Shown here one piece after another: positions 47,701 to 49,609 of a stretch of 49,609 nucleotides of DNA (the stretch's first letter is position 1; the number at the start of each line of letters is the position of its first letter). Origin of the DNA: Elusimicrobiota bacterium (GTDB lineage: Bacteria > Elusimicrobiota > Elusimicrobia > UBA1565); NCBI GenBank assembly GCA_016196755.1, contig JACPXC010000035.1:1-49609 (forward strand), written 5' to 3'. The notes beneath the pieces are model-generated. The model was given only the letters and a program-made list of their open reading frames with translations. It was not told the origin of the DNA and ran no database searches. The position numbers and the translations under genes were made by a program.

Positions 47701-49609
47701 CGGGCTTTGCGCCCGTCGTCTCCCCGCCCGCCGCCTCGACGGCGGCCTTCCTCATCGCCAACGCCTCGGTCAACGTCCAAGGGATCAGCGTCGTCGCCTC
47801 CCAAAACGTGCCCTACGGCGTGTGGGCGTCCTCTTCGTATGTGACGCTCTCAAGCGTCGCGGTCAGCACCAGCGGGAGCCGCGGCATCTATACGGCCGGC
47901 GTGCGTTTAAGCTCGTGGAGCGCGGTCTCCACCAGCTCGGTGACGGTCTGGGGCGCGCACGGCTTCTGGCTCGACGGCTCGACGATGACCACCGTCTCCT
48001 ACAGCAGCGCGCAGGTCAAGAGCGGCTCATTTTACCCGTTCTACCTCCAGAACGCGTCCGGCAACGCCTTCACGGTCGTCTTCGCGAGCAACAGCCACGC
48101 CTCGGGCTACGGGTTCTATGCCCTGAACTCGGACTCGAACACCGTGACGGAGAGCTATCTCTGGGGCGGCCAGAGAGGAGCCTACCTCCAGACCGGCTCG
48201 GACTACAACACCATCAGCCTGAGCACCATGATCGGCAACAGCCAATACGGGCTCACTGCCTCCGGCGCCGACTCGAACACGGTGACGGCGAGCTATCTCT
48301 GGGGCGGCCAGCAGGGGGCCGTCCTGACGACCGGCTCGGACGACAACGCCATCAGCCTGAGCACCATGATCGGCAACAGCCAATACGGACTCCTTGTGCA
48401 AGACTCGGAGACGAACACCGTGACGGAGAGCTATCTCTGGGGAGGCTCTTACGGGGCTGAGCTCAACACCGGCGCGGACTACAACACGATCAGCCTGAGC
48501 ACCATGATCGGCAATACCTTCTACGCGCTCTATGCCTATGGCGCCGACTCGAACACCGTGACGGAGAGCTATCTCCGGGGCGGCCTAGGCGGGGCCCTCC
48601 TCAACACCGGCGCGGACTACAACGCGATCAGCCTGAGCACCATGATCGGCGATGGCTTCAACGGGCTCTATGCCTTCGGCGCCGAGTGGAACACCGTGAC
48701 GGAGAGCTATCTATGGGGAGGCACCCGCGGGGCCTACCTCGACGCCGGCGCGGACCACAACGCGATCAGCCTGAGCACCATGATCGGCAACGGCGGCTAC
48801 GGGCTCTACGCCGTGGGCGCCGACTCGAACACCGTGACGGAGAGCTATCTCCGGGGCGGCACTCGCGGGGCCTCCCTGAACACCGGCGCGGACTACAACG
48901 CCATCAGCCTTAGCACCATGGTCAGCGACAGCGCGGGCAACCCGGCCCTTTACATCTTCCAGGCCTCCTCCAACACGGTCCTCAACTCGTATGTCCGGGG
49001 CTCGACGGCCGCCCTCATCTCGGGTTCGACGGGAACTCTCATCGGCGGCACCGTCTTCATCGCGACGAACACCGCAGGCGCCGCGCTGGCGCTCTCCAAC
49101 GGCAGCGTGAACCTGACGCTTGCCACGAGCACGCTCGACGCCCCATCGCTGGGCCGCGGCCTGGCGCTCGGCTCGGGCAACGCCGGCGTGGTGAGCCTGG
49201 GCAGCGTCACCTTCACCGGCGCGGGGCGCGGCATCGAGATCTCCACGCAAGGGGCCAACTTCAGCCTGGCGGTGGACTCCGTCACCTTCCGCGGCCTCGC
49301 CTCGGGGGCGACGGCCATCCACTTCTTGGGCGGCACCTTCGTCTCCACCATCAATTTGGCCGGCTTCGAGGACGGCCTGCTGGGCGCCAACGTCTCGGGC
49401 GCTGCCCTGGACTTGGCCTCGCGCATCACCATGCGCAGCCATTCGGGTCCCAGGACGGGCCCCGCTTTCGAGAACGACCCCAACTCGCTGGTGGACTGGG
49501 CCGGTTTCGAGCCTTATCCGGGCTGCGCGCTCACCAGCAACGTCGGCGCGGGCCAGCCCTATGCCACCATATCCGCGGGCGTGGCGGCCCTGCCCGCGAC
49601 CTTGCCCGG
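18621..49609 (+). CDS. Giant beta-helix repeat protein, downstream part (open to window edge)
   Basis: This frame is open from 18582 to the end of the window, and from ATG 18621 it encodes at least 10,329 residues with no stop. All module heads from 20706 to 49524 fall in this one frame. It completes module 5, contains modules 6-17 and begins module 18. It has no signal peptide or ribosome site of its own, so it is best read as the rest of the gene that starts at 8999, separated by the lesion at 18551-18620. Coils of about 24 residues with N-T-(V/I)-(T/S) turns and Asn/Ser/Thr ladders fit a right-handed parallel beta-helix. Folded continuously, such a protein would be a filament hundreds of nanometres long (inference from 24 residues per roughly 0.48-nm coil). 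Likely location is the cell surface or outside the cell. The C-terminal anchor or secretion domain lies beyond the window. Confidence 0.85.
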   Translation, partial: MVTIGSDGAALYIEGSDSNTVTGSYIQNLTGDGAAMVSGADYNSISRSTMVSNVGGDAALYINASESNTVTGSYIENLGGYAAYLSNGADFNTVSQSTMVSNAAGLYALYLNGVDDNAVAGSYMLNLAGTAARLETGSERNAISLSTMVSAAAGKFGLDVFAAASNTVTGSYLQNLAGDAVLLHYGADYNTISLSTMVGGSSSYRALYILSADSNTVTGSLMLNPAGDAVSLDTGSEYNTIALSTMVSSAASYRALLITDSDRNAVAGSYLQNLGGDAAMLISGADENSIEESRLVASGDGRVALYVIGSDSNSVTGSHLENLIGHGARLEGGAENNVISQSTMVSDAAPHYAFYLYGTDSNTVTGSFMRNLTGTAARLESGSERNTISLSTMIAAASGKLALYLFGADSNTVTGSYLENAAGPAVILASNAEYNAILLSTMVSGSTNDKALYLNESDHNTVADSIMRNTAGSGAHLDTGSDFNAVIRSTMSSASVTAGRYGLHIVAASSNTILDSYVQGSTAAFIDRSTGTAIGGSVFAATAVSGGALFVYGGVNLTLASSTLSGGPAGLALGIGANNAGRFDISTITVVGGAFGVQVGAPLPAMTLAMTSVTLADQEPGATGLRYLGGVHVATVTAMAFADSGLAVNVDGAGLSGGSRVTMREDAGGRTGPPYETDPSGLVDWPDYVPPPAGVCATTRYVKKIPGAGDHTGIQAAVDAIPATVYGDYCIHVDSSSYSESVVIANKNTQNIYRIKILSDPAMLSTATPIIPPVMSTAAFVIWNASVTIGGFNVRSTNPVTFGVYASSGWVAISSVNVDSGGNIGYAGVKLSSWSLIENSSITVQNAHGIWLDAAVTRSIVRVSTALADTLSTTRHALFLEGADTNTVTGSFIQNLSGFAARLDSAADYNAITQSTMVSNAASNAALYIFGSDSNTVTGSYMQNLAGYGARLQSGADSNTIAQSTMVSRAASVSALYMDVADSNTVTGSYIENLAGFGAYINTNSDYNAIILSTMVSNQAGFYALRLGAADYNAVTGSYMQNLAGDAASLTNGSDFNTMSQSTAVSNAANRAALHLLNAASNTFSGSMFQNLAGTAAFLGAGAYSNNLVLSTMASAASGGYALYALNADTNVVDASFLYNAAGHAVMLDVGADRTTIMRSTAVSEGEAYSALYVTSSGSGTFVNSYFQNLAGDGVRLSTGSDFNTISYSTMVSMTHQRFALWLTAAGGNSVTDSFISNLGGHGALFESYSSLNSISRSTIVVSGAGADRALFLKYSDSNTVTGSYLQNLAGRGILIDSSAHNTISQSTVATNSTLKAIQVNGSSHNVITGSYIRNLDRLALSFENNSAFNTVSQSTVVSNSSLDDTLIIKNSDSNTITGSYIHNAAGTALRLEQGADQNTISQSTMVSNASAYSALSIDASAGNTVTGSWMQNLAGDAASLTNGSASNLISQSEMVSNTTGKNALVISDSDSNIVTQSTIDNGAGTALFLQGMSNTVARSTVTSRFEAEPAVRISSAQDTWIVDSYIQGSTAAWVSASTRTTFGGSVFVATHAFGYGLLVVAGGEDLTVASSTLLGGRFAAGISIQPGFGGLIRISTNSLLDAAVGFGASFLRSDARLWVTSNTVTFAEESFQTWGVVTEGLTGGATIQNNAITLTRSRGTGAYPANIAVYDSQGFVITHNRLSNPGAAQANFIILEYSNLDFAKSEYNDIHSTGTGLTYGRLVRYVNGTSYVTGRNSIYASSHTAADFYFVEIDAASQTGLYGDYNNYFSSNSTRQALWGAAVCQLPYWTGAGCPGAEPNSTTNHPQWAAMGYDFHPRSAGGRWTPGGFVADAATSLTIDAGDPADDFSDETAPNGGRVNQGSYGNTVEASRSIDFCAELVSAGAGPADWSAPESWVPVLTPTACNAVTIQAGHQITVDTLEATASSTTIEGRLSFSRAAPSSFTVVGGSITVTPTGHLDMGTEASPIALGMTAHLVLAKGSGAARYGLTIENGGAFTVRGATKTPYGYATETIPEDATTLKVALASTENWGAGDSITIGPTDRAVNGTGPSSVWRATITAVSGADPNVVTFAPALDTARVLTATSPIVVSNLTRNVLVRSSGTDTSSGGDTAYVSNLARNATSFNLAYGEFAHIGTAENVTAAIVFEAGSLGSISSSSFREGYNGVHIYASSNITVFANTFYSNSNYGISLWDGSNNAISANNSHANAKYGIRLDGASDNNVLSGNNSYGNANRGFSLGNASNNNILNSNSAYANSSYGIHLFNASDYNTLSGNNSYANINRGLSLEDSSNNTLSANNAYGNDNVGVFLIDASSNILSANKFHANASRGIALTDASYNTLSGNYIYGNASYAILLNNSIDNAILGGALGYDAAGNASENAITEIFFNNTGAENLVLKSVRINPANGFNATGLNRAGNHILSYAQDYASGTLRVYGDYTLSGATWTLQHDVRVSTSLFTTPKLMRGIGGGHGAAVCSTSDADAVSQLVTLEFNGADWTVTGSSTGAMGTIAAGSCQAIGGGQASVNITGLTPQTGDRLDFILIAASPAADIQKRLLFGPAAAGFNGGKSKLTIAPDAGIVFQGAEGAHTLIDRLNDASTYYTFVASGAFTARFSSFTNMDFGGIQLAGDKGVTLSSSTFDALGFAAGTNAYITARDLTSSGVFDNVRFGVSRSSHGYDSATNVRVENGDSNLDWFFTTASSGLWGEDHDDELGASNKVRWYLAEALPPYCASGFNVRKDGTQDYTAIGPALDALTKDLTGNACVVVRDAETYAEQVTVEGFTNNGFRVYVEAVGGLAPTVAPPTASTAAFDLKNASVSIVNFAVRPTVDAVSYGVLASSANIVISSVNVDSAGNIRVAGMRLASYVAVTNSSVTVQAAYGMDFLAGSSMSAISYSSAQANSSVFAALYVNNASSHTFDVFLASNPAGEAAFLTGGAAYNAISRSTMSASSAGGIALWVSGSHNNTVTASFIYNRGGADALRLDAASSFNVIAQSTMTASSVGDLAFFAIGASSNTVTGSTMRNTVGTAARLDSASDYNAIVNSTLTANAAGYRGLIIAGSDNNTVSASYIQNLAGDGAYLDSGSAYNSISQSTMVSNGTNHHGLYLNGADSNTVTGSYIQGLSAGGVMLEAGADFNAIAQSTMLAGGAGFQALYIDASDSNTVTGSYMQNLSGEAVNLTGADRNIVSQSTMVSNAVGSYALQLSGADENSVLGSYIRNPFGPGASLVSGSDLNAVSQSTISTNGTASALYLAASDSNTVTASYLQAAAGFGASIDSGADYNTISQSTMVSSAGAYSALYVASQRNSVTGSFMASLAGYAASLEAGANHNAISLSTMVSGGAFPALNLVSAASNTVSGSYIQGSTAVVISRSTGTLIGGSVLVATSTTGSALYFQAGVNLTVASSTLRGGTAQRALGIAAGNAGRLELSTLTIVGGGRGLELGAPLPGADLAVTSVTLAGAEPAGTGVHFLGGVVVATLTAAAFDDAGIGVNVDGAALSAGSRVTMREDAGTKTGPSYENDPSGYVDWPDFTPAPPGTCGTTRTVKKTPGAGDHASIQAAVDAIPATLYGDYCIHVDSSPYSESVVVANKDTQTLYRIKILSDPAMVSTATPIIPPVKSTAAFVVWNASVTIGGFNVISTNSVTYGVLASSMNIVISSVNVDSGGNIVTAGMQLGSHNTVSDSSVTAVSAYGFSLNGSSATSISYSTAQAVSTFALFVSAASSNTFTQNVLSGTYGGYFQTGSNYNTIQRSSFTGSAVGLNFFSGTSYNTVTQSRMSSPDGRGMAFASGADYNDVSLSTITSANGTNAALFIWSASSNSVSQSYIFNSAGHAAWLDNSAAYNSISQSTMVSNGPGYAALRLSNADRTAVTGSLMRSMPGYGAYLDNGSDHNELTQSTMVSNAASYSALYIGASASNTVTGSYAANLAGDGAYLASGADDNAISQSTVVSVNSYALWVVDADRNVISGSYILGQEAFGLVLDAGADDNTVSQSTLTVFGGYALYLENADANEVTGSYIESQDDWAVVMSLSDDNLISQSTMVSIGGYALDVYGSDRNTVTGSYIEGRGGFGAYVESGSDLNAIIQSTVVATGGEALFFSASDSNTVTGSYIGGLVEHSANLTNGADYNTISQSTIVASDADYKALHIFASDRNTVMDSSIRHLAGDAVYLSTGADHNTIIRSSLTSLAAMAGRYGLFLLQNSSNTVLDSYIQGSTAAFFKGSTGAVIGGSVLVATHTTGAAFFMHGGVNLTLTTSTLRGGTAGVGVGLGAGNAGLLEVTTVTVVGGGPGVQVGAPGTGMTLFLSSITLADQSPGSTGLRFLGGVHVTTVTAMAFNDSGISVNVDGAALSAGSRVTMRSDAGPKTGIPHENDPSGYVDWPDYVVPEGVCVTTRYVKKEAGAGDHQSIQAAVDAIPAVVYGDYCIFVDSSPYSESVVIANKDTQTLYRLKILSAPAMVSTATPVIPPVNSTAAFVVWNASVTLGGFNIISTNSVTYGVLASSMNIVISSVNVDSGGNVKVAGMLLGSHNTVSRSSVTVQAAHGMSLPASSSMTAISYSTAQADSTSFFALYLNGSDSNTVTGSYIKNLGDGAYLVSGADYNSISQSTMLANASGRRALYINGSDSNTVTGSYLQNPGTGYGAHLLNADYNSISQSTMIVSGSARALYLDGSVSNTVTGSYIQNLAGDGASLAFGADYNTISQSTMVSNASGADALVLRTADNNTVTGSYIQNLAGDGVYLYNTSGYNSISRSTMVSNASGGYALHILTDRNTVADSYIQNLAGYGASLGSIADYNTIIRSTMTSASATANRYALYIAGGSSNTVLDSYIQGSTAVFISGSTGTVIGGSVLVATNTTGSALYFQAGVNLTVASSTLRGGTARRALGIAAGNAGRLELSTITVVGGGRGLELGAPLPGADLAVTSVTLAGAEPGATGVHFLGGVVVATLTAAAFDDSGLAVNVDGAALSAGSRVTMREDAGPKTGPAYESDPSGYVDWPDFTPAPPGTCGTTRYVKKTPGAGDHASIQAAVDAIPAVVYGDYCIFVDSSPYSESVVIANKDTQTLYRIKILSDPVMVGTATPIIPPVMSTAAFVVWNASVTIGSFNIISTNSVSYGVLASSANVFISSVNVDSGGNVKVAGMQLGSHNTLSKSSITVQAAHGISLPASSSMTIVSYSTAQANSTAFRALYFDGSDSNTVTGSYIQNLAGDGAYLNTGSEFNVISQSTMVSNTSSYRGLYLNSADNNTVTGSYVQNLAGHAARFETGSDYNTVSQSTILSNAANYLALYLFGADSNTVTGSYIQNLAGDGLYLFSGSDFNTISQSTIVSNAGGGYCALYLGQSDRNTVAGSYIQNLASYGACLGNGADRNTISLSTMISNSVIFQALNLVAADSNTVTGSYIQNLDGDGARLEGGSDYNTIIRSTMTSASATAGRYGLHILASSSNTVLDSYVQGSTAAFLTGSTGTVIGGSMLVATNTTGSALYFQAGVNLTVASSTLRGGTAQRALGIAAGNAGRLELSTLTVVGGGLGLELGAFLPGADLAVTSVTLAGAEPGATGVHFLGGVVVATLTAAAFNDNAIGVNVDGSALSAGSRVTMREDAGAKTGPSYESDPSGYVDWPDFTPAPPGTCETTRTVKKTPGAGDHASIQAAVDAIPANVYGDYCIFVDSSPYSESVVIANKDTQTLYRIKILSDPAMLSTATPIIPPVKSTAAFVIWNASVTIGGFNVISTNSVSYGVLASSANIVVSSVNVDSGGKVGYGGVKLAAWSVLENSSITVQNAHGIWLEAAAAGAQVRVSTALAGSASAYALFIAGADSAAVADSYFQNAAGHGAYLDSGSDYNAISRSTVVSNAVGYYAFYLTNADSNTVTASYIENLSGYGAYLNTGSDYNAISQSTMVSNAASYRALYLNAADSNTVTGSYIQNLAGYGAYLNTGSEYNTISQSTMVSNALSYSALYLNGVDSNTLAGSYMQNLSGYGAFLDNGSDYNIISQSTMVSNAAGGYALYLGYADSNTVTGSYMQNLSGYGAYLNTGSDYNTISQSTMVSNYSSYRALYLTAADSNTVTGSYVQNLAGDAAYLANGSDYNTINSNTVTGSYMQNLAGDGVNLGSGSDYNTISQSTMVGNGALRSALYLGASDSNTVTGSYMQNLSGYGASLASGSEYNTISQSTFVTNNASYAAFYLNNSDSNTVAGSRIENLTGDGAYLVNSSDYNTISQSTMVSNAASYRALYLASDSNTVTGSYMQNLAGDAAYLNTGSDNNTIIRSTMTSAAAGRYALYILASSSNTVLDSYVQGSTAAFITGSTGTVIGGSVLVATNTTGSALYLQAGVNLTVASSTLRGGTAQRALGIAAGNAGRLEISTITVVGGGRGLELGAPLPGGGLAVTSVTLAGAEPGATGVHFLGGVVVATLTAAAFDASALSVNVDGAALDLASRITMNAYYGARGGPVYENDPNSLVDWISEPYPGCVVVRNVGAGQDYPTISAGVAALPTTLPGHACVVIRDGATYAEQVTLQNFTNAGSSITIFAAPGFAPVVSPPAASTAAFLIANASVNVQGIGIVASQNVPYGVYASSSYVALSSVSVSTSGSAGIYTAGVRLGSWGAVSYSSVTVWGAHGFWLDGSTMTTVSYSSAQVKSGSFYPFYLQNAAGNTFTLIFSSNSHVSGFGFFASNSDSNTVTESYLWGGSRGVYLYTGSDYNAIGLSTMIGKSGYAFSAYTADLNTLTGSYMQGGQRGAFFDNGSDYNAIGQSTMVSGSSAYALYLDASASNTVTGSYIQSSAGYGVYLNGGSDYNAISLSTMVANQRALHVRQSVGNTVAGSYIESPNGRGAWLDTGADYNTISQSTMMAVSLVALYVGGAESNTVTGCYVQSSNAAAADLNSGANFNVISQSTMVASGAAGRALDVTGDRNTVSGSYMQNLAGYGAYLDNVANYNTISQSTMVSNASGYRALYLAGADSNTVTASYIQNLAGHGAHIDTGSDNNTIRQSTMVSAAANYQALYIVAADSNTILDSYIQGSTAASISGSTGTVIGGSVLVATHTTGAALTMAGGSVNLTLTTSTLRGGPSGPALNFGAGNAGVVTLTTNTVTGGRWGVVIATMACGACAGNVSISSLTFSGPLASGATAIEFLGGTFTSTFAAVGFADSGLAVNVNAGALNAASRITMNNPSGVRTGPAFETDPNALVDWVGYEPFPGCSVTNDVGAGASYATIQAAVDALPTTLTGHSCVVIRDGATYAEQVTVRNFTNNGSSITILGDPSVAQPVIAPPAASTAAFLIANASVNIQGIGIVASQNVPYGVYASSSHVALSSVGVSTTGALGIYTAGVRLSSWSAVSYSSVTVWGAHGIWLDGSKMTVVSYSTTVANAAAFSALYLVGADSNTVTGSYIQNPAGYGAYLNSGSDYNTISQSTMVSNSASYQALLLESADSNTVTGSYMQNPSGYGAYLNIGSDYNTISQSTMVSNAASSPGLSLVSADGNTVTGSYIQNLAGYGAYLNGSDYNSISQSTIVSNAAAYASLYLEGADSNTVTGSFMQNLAGYGAWLATGADYNTISQSTMVSSAAIYYALLIDDADRNTVTGSYAQNLSGQSAVLNAGSDHNLIAQSTMVANSANRVALFLSGADSNTVTGSYMQGGGYGAYLDLGSDHNTIIGSTMAAVAGTNSQVGLQIWNSSSTTVLDSYVQGPTAAHVTGSTDTVFGGTVLASTGTSGSALAARRGSVNLTLTTSTFSGGSDGAGILLEEGNSGLLSLASSTVSGGRWGVSIATMNCGGTCDGNISISSLTFSGPLTAGATAIYFTGGTFVSTFTNAVFAAAALGANVSGAALSAGSRVTMRASSGEMTGPDYENDPNGYVDWAGYEPYPGCVATRNVGAGQPYATISAGVAALPAALPGHACVVVRDGATYAEQVTVRNFANAGSSITILAAPGFAPVVSPPAASTAAFLIANASVNVQGISVVASQNVPYGVYASSTYVRISSVSVSTSGALGIYTAGVRLGSWSELSYSSIAAGAGSGLWLEDSTMTVVSYSTAIGAGFGKPALNFINSGDNTVTDSYMQNLPGPAVILTNSDRIAIIASTMVGDTYASGVGALYFSNSDSGTLTGCYLEDQGGGPAVGLSGGSSYNRLSLSTFVGGGAFSSALYLAGGGNNALQDSTIRSLTGSAARLVSGSNNNTIIRSTMTSGSSAVDQIALYISASSSNTVLDSYGQGYTGVSLADSTGTVIGGSAFVGLNAGGHGVALEDGNVNFTLTTATLRGGSAGAGLSIAKDNAGLIVLTSNTVTGGLWGVSIATMVCGGTCNGNVSISSLTFSGALSAGATAVHFLGGTFVSTFSNVAFDASGIGANVNASALSAGSRITMNTPSGVRTGPAYENDPNGYVDWPGYEPYPGCVITNNVGVGAPYATIQDGVDALPTTLTGHSCVVIRDGAAYDEQVTVQNFVNNGSSITILADPASGLRPLIAPPAASTAAFHVLNDSVAVVGFDIRPAVSIGYGVYASSAYVMFSSVNVDSGGNIQAAGVRLGSYNTLSASSVTVQQAHGILVPGTSSMTVVSLSSAQAASVVFYGLYLNGADSATVTGSYVQNLPGRAVYLEAGANFNTVERSTLAVNSSLDGIRINNSSGNLVTQSFVTNPGGYGMGLGADASYNTVSYSTFVGFIYAFWADYGNAYNTITDSYILASNGYALSLVQSSSNTVARSRIESLSGHGAELGFGANYNTISESTMVANSAGGSALYLGNADRNTVAGSYARNLLGHAVSLESGADFNAIIRSTLTAGAAGFYGLYVAASSSNTVLDSYVQGSTAAYLSQSTGTIVGGSVLVATNTTGSALALALGSVNLSVTTSTLRGGTSGAGLVLLAGSNGSVTLSSGTLSGGRYGLSIATMACGACDGNLAVSNLTVSALSPGATAVHFEGGIFVSTFVYAAFDDAGIGANVSGAALSAGSRITMSNAAGVRTGPSYENDPNGYVDWPGYEPYPGCALTNNVGAGKPYATIQAAVDALPTALTGHSCVVIRDGATYDEQVTVRNFVNNGSSITILAAPEFAPVVSPPAASTAAFLIANASVNVSGISVVASQNVPYGVYASSAYVRISSVGVSTSGALGIYTAGVRLSSWSAVSYSTVSVWNAHGVWLDGSTMTFVSYSTAVSRGGGSALMLSGAVGNTVSGSYIENTSRFAAELLGSSYNTISQSTITSGALAFEALAIFDGDWNTVTGSHIQNPEGNAATLGSGSDNNTISQSTVVSNGTGFVALWLNSADSNTVTGCYVQNLAGLGLYLKSGSDYNSVSQSTMVGASNNAALRIEDSDLNSVTASYISNTGAYGVYMISGSDNNSLAQSTVVAQGAAGNALYINFSDSNTVTDSYIQNLAGSGVIIITAADYNAISLSTMVSNAAGYRALWVSNSSVRNTVTGSVMRNLLGEAVRLETNADHNSISLSTMVSNTASYQALYIGNSSSNVVLGSYVQGSTAVFVTGSTGTVIGGSVLVATHTGGTALALVKGSVNLTLATSTLRGGSGGAGLLMSPGNSGLVALSSSSVSGGRFALSIATMNCGACAGNLSVSSLVFTGDLASGATAVHFTGGIFVSTFTNAAFDGASIGANVSGAALSAGSRITMRTPSGPRTGPAYENDPSGYVDWPGFEPYPGCVVTNNVGAGAQYAAIQPAVDALPAALTGHSCVVIRDGATYPEQVTVQNFINAGSSITIFAAPGFAPVVSPPAASTAAFLIANASVNVQGISVVASQNVPYGVWASSSYVTLSSVAVSTSGSRGIYTAGVRLSSWSAVSTSSVTVWGAHGFWLDGSTMTTVSYSSAQVKSGSFYPFYLQNASGNAFTVVFASNSHASGYGFYALNSDSNTVTESYLWGGQRGAYLQTGSDYNTISLSTMIGNSQYGLTASGADSNTVTASYLWGGQQGAVLTTGSDDNAISLSTMIGNSQYGLLVQDSETNTVTESYLWGGSYGAELNTGADYNTISLSTMIGNTFYALYAYGADSNTVTESYLRGGLGGALLNTGADYNAISLSTMIGDGFNGLYAFGAEWNTVTESYLWGGTRGAYLDAGADHNAISLSTMIGNGGYGLYAVGADSNTVTESYLRGGTRGASLNTGADYNAISLSTMVSDSAGNPALYIFQASSNTVLNSYVRGSTAALISGSTGTLIGGTVFIATNTAGAALALSNGSVNLTLATSTLDAPSLGRGLALGSGNAGVVSLGSVTFTGAGRGIEISTQGANFSLAVDSVTFRGLASGATAIHFLGGTFVSTINLAGFEDGLLGANVSGAALDLASRITMRSHSGPRTGPAFENDPNSLVDWAGFEPYPGCALTSNVGAGQPYATISAGVAALPATLP
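23510..26810 (+). other. Non-repetitive insert with G8-like and NosD/PbH1-like segments
   Basis: This part of the giant frame has no NTVTGSY coils. Its first part (to 24.25 kb) resembles the end of a polymorphic beta-helix protein, with DPADDFSDETAPNGGRVNQG-type text common near the end of such proteins. A segment starting W-x-APESWVP..NAVTIQAGHQITVD then EGRLSFS (24.29-24.45 kb) resembles the G8 domain. From 25.08 to 25.72 kb a series of 21-24-residue repeats (G-I-x-L-x-x-ASNN-x-LSGNNSYGN) matches NosD/PbH1 coils. The last kilobase is unassigned beta-rich sequence. Domain names are by eye only. Confidence 0.6.
25084..25720 (+). repeat. NosD-like PbH1 coil array
   Basis: About nine coils of the type YGI-x-L-(x)2-AS-x-N-x-LS-x-NNSYGNA are rich in Asn and aromatic residues. 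They are distinct in sequence from the Ser/Thr-rich 47-49-residue pairs elsewhere in the locus, and they are the only such array in the window. Confidence 0.75.
26811..29234 (+). repeat. Beta-helix module 7 (type B head, type A cap)
   Basis: This 808-codon module has a head of type B (NACVVVRDAETYAEQVTV), the first in the locus and otherwise found only from module 12 on. Its post-head block (SYGVLASSANIVISSVNVDS) and cap near 28680 are type A. About nine coil pairs lie between. It is a head/cap hybrid and evidence for recombination between the two families. Confidence 0.85.
29235..31778 (+). repeat. Beta-helix module 8 (type A head)
   Basis: This 848-codon module has about ten coil pairs with varied turns (VTGSLMR, VISGSYIL, EVTGSYIE). 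The cap near 31220 differs from the SALYFQAG type of its neighbours and resembles that of module 2 (GGAFYM / GAAFFM, ATHTTG). Confidence 0.85.
31779..33629 (+). repeat. Beta-helix module 9 (type A head)
   Basis: This 617-codon module has about five coil pairs close to consensus and a cap near 33075. The cap reads SALYFQAGVNLTVASSTLRGG with ARRALGIAAGNAG, almost the same DNA as in modules 3, 7, 10 and 11. Confidence 0.85.
33630..35492 (+). repeat. Beta-helix module 10 (type A head)
   Basis: This 621-codon module has about five coil pairs and a cap near 34935. In size, coil number and most of its DNA it mirrors module 9 immediately upstream, so the pair looks like a tandem whole-module duplication. 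Confidence 0.85.
35493..38009 (+). repeat. Beta-helix module 11 (type A head, mixed linker)
   Basis: This 839-codon module has about ten coil pairs, one of them a hybrid (see 36861-36890), and a SALYLQAG-type cap near 37460. Its linker switches to the type B form (YENDPNSLVDWISEPYPGC), marking the transition to the type B modules that follow. Confidence 0.85.
36861..36890 (+). repeat. Hybrid coil junction from an in-frame deletion
   Basis: The text runs YNTINSNTVTGSY: the usual second coil (SQSTMVSN...ALYLNAAD) is absent and two first-type coils are joined directly. The frame is kept. This is a clear example of unequal recombination between units, in contrast to the frame-breaking event at 18.6 kb. 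Confidence 0.8.
38010..40193 (+). repeat. Beta-helix module 12 (type B head)
   Basis: This 728-codon module has a head of type B with GHACVVIRDGATYAEQVTLQNF and ASQNVPYGVYASSS. About eight coil pairs follow, the first ones of the SYLWGG variety shared with module 17. The cap near 39630 gains a CGAC motif (MACGACAGN). Confidence 0.85.
40194..42194 (+). repeat. Beta-helix module 13 (type B head)
   Basis: This 667-codon module has about six coil pairs, close in DNA to the type A consensus (SNTVTGSYIQN), and a type B cap near 41625 with CGGTC (MNCGGTCDGN). The coils and the head/cap thus have different nearest relatives. Confidence 0.85.
42195..43763 (+). repeat. Beta-helix module 14 (type B head)
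   Basis: This is the shortest complete module (523 codons), with only about three degenerate coil pairs between the head and the CGGTC-containing cap near 43195. It shows the minimum the architecture tolerates. Confidence 0.85.
43764..45524 (+). repeat. Beta-helix module 15 (type B head)
   Basis: This 587-codon module has a type B head but a type A-like post-head segment (YVMFSSVNVDSGGNIQAAGVRLGS). About five divergent coil pairs follow, with a cap near 44965 containing CGAC. It is another head/post-head hybrid. Confidence 0.85.
45525..47513 (+). repeat. Beta-helix module 16 (type B head)
   Basis: This 663-codon module has the head C-x30-C. About six coil pairs, one with VTGCYVQ that adds a free Cys, precede a cap near 46945 with CGAC (MNCGACAGN). 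Confidence 0.85.
47514..49523 (+). repeat. Beta-helix module 17 (type B head, SYLWGG coils)
   Basis: This 670-codon module has about seven coil pairs, most with the turn NTVTESYL(W/R)GG and partner NTISLSTMIGN, a variant otherwise seen only at the start of the module 12 array. The cap near 48965 lacks the CxxC found in modules 12-16. Confidence 0.85.
49524..49609 (+). repeat. Start of beta-helix module 18 (type B head, cut by window edge)
   Basis: The first Cys and NVGAGQPYATISAGVAALPA of a type B head are present, closest to module 13. The sequence ends before the second Cys, so the locus continues beyond the window. Confidence 0.8.

Noticed and set aside
9113-49483. Many long minus-strand ORFs (up to about 860 codons) opposite the giant gene, with text such as ARHRVAVGA and VARQVLDVG
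   Set aside because: They are the complement of the repeated codons in GC-rich DNA. Their repeat period mirrors the plus-strand coils, they lack start signals, and they break where the sense frame becomes irregular.
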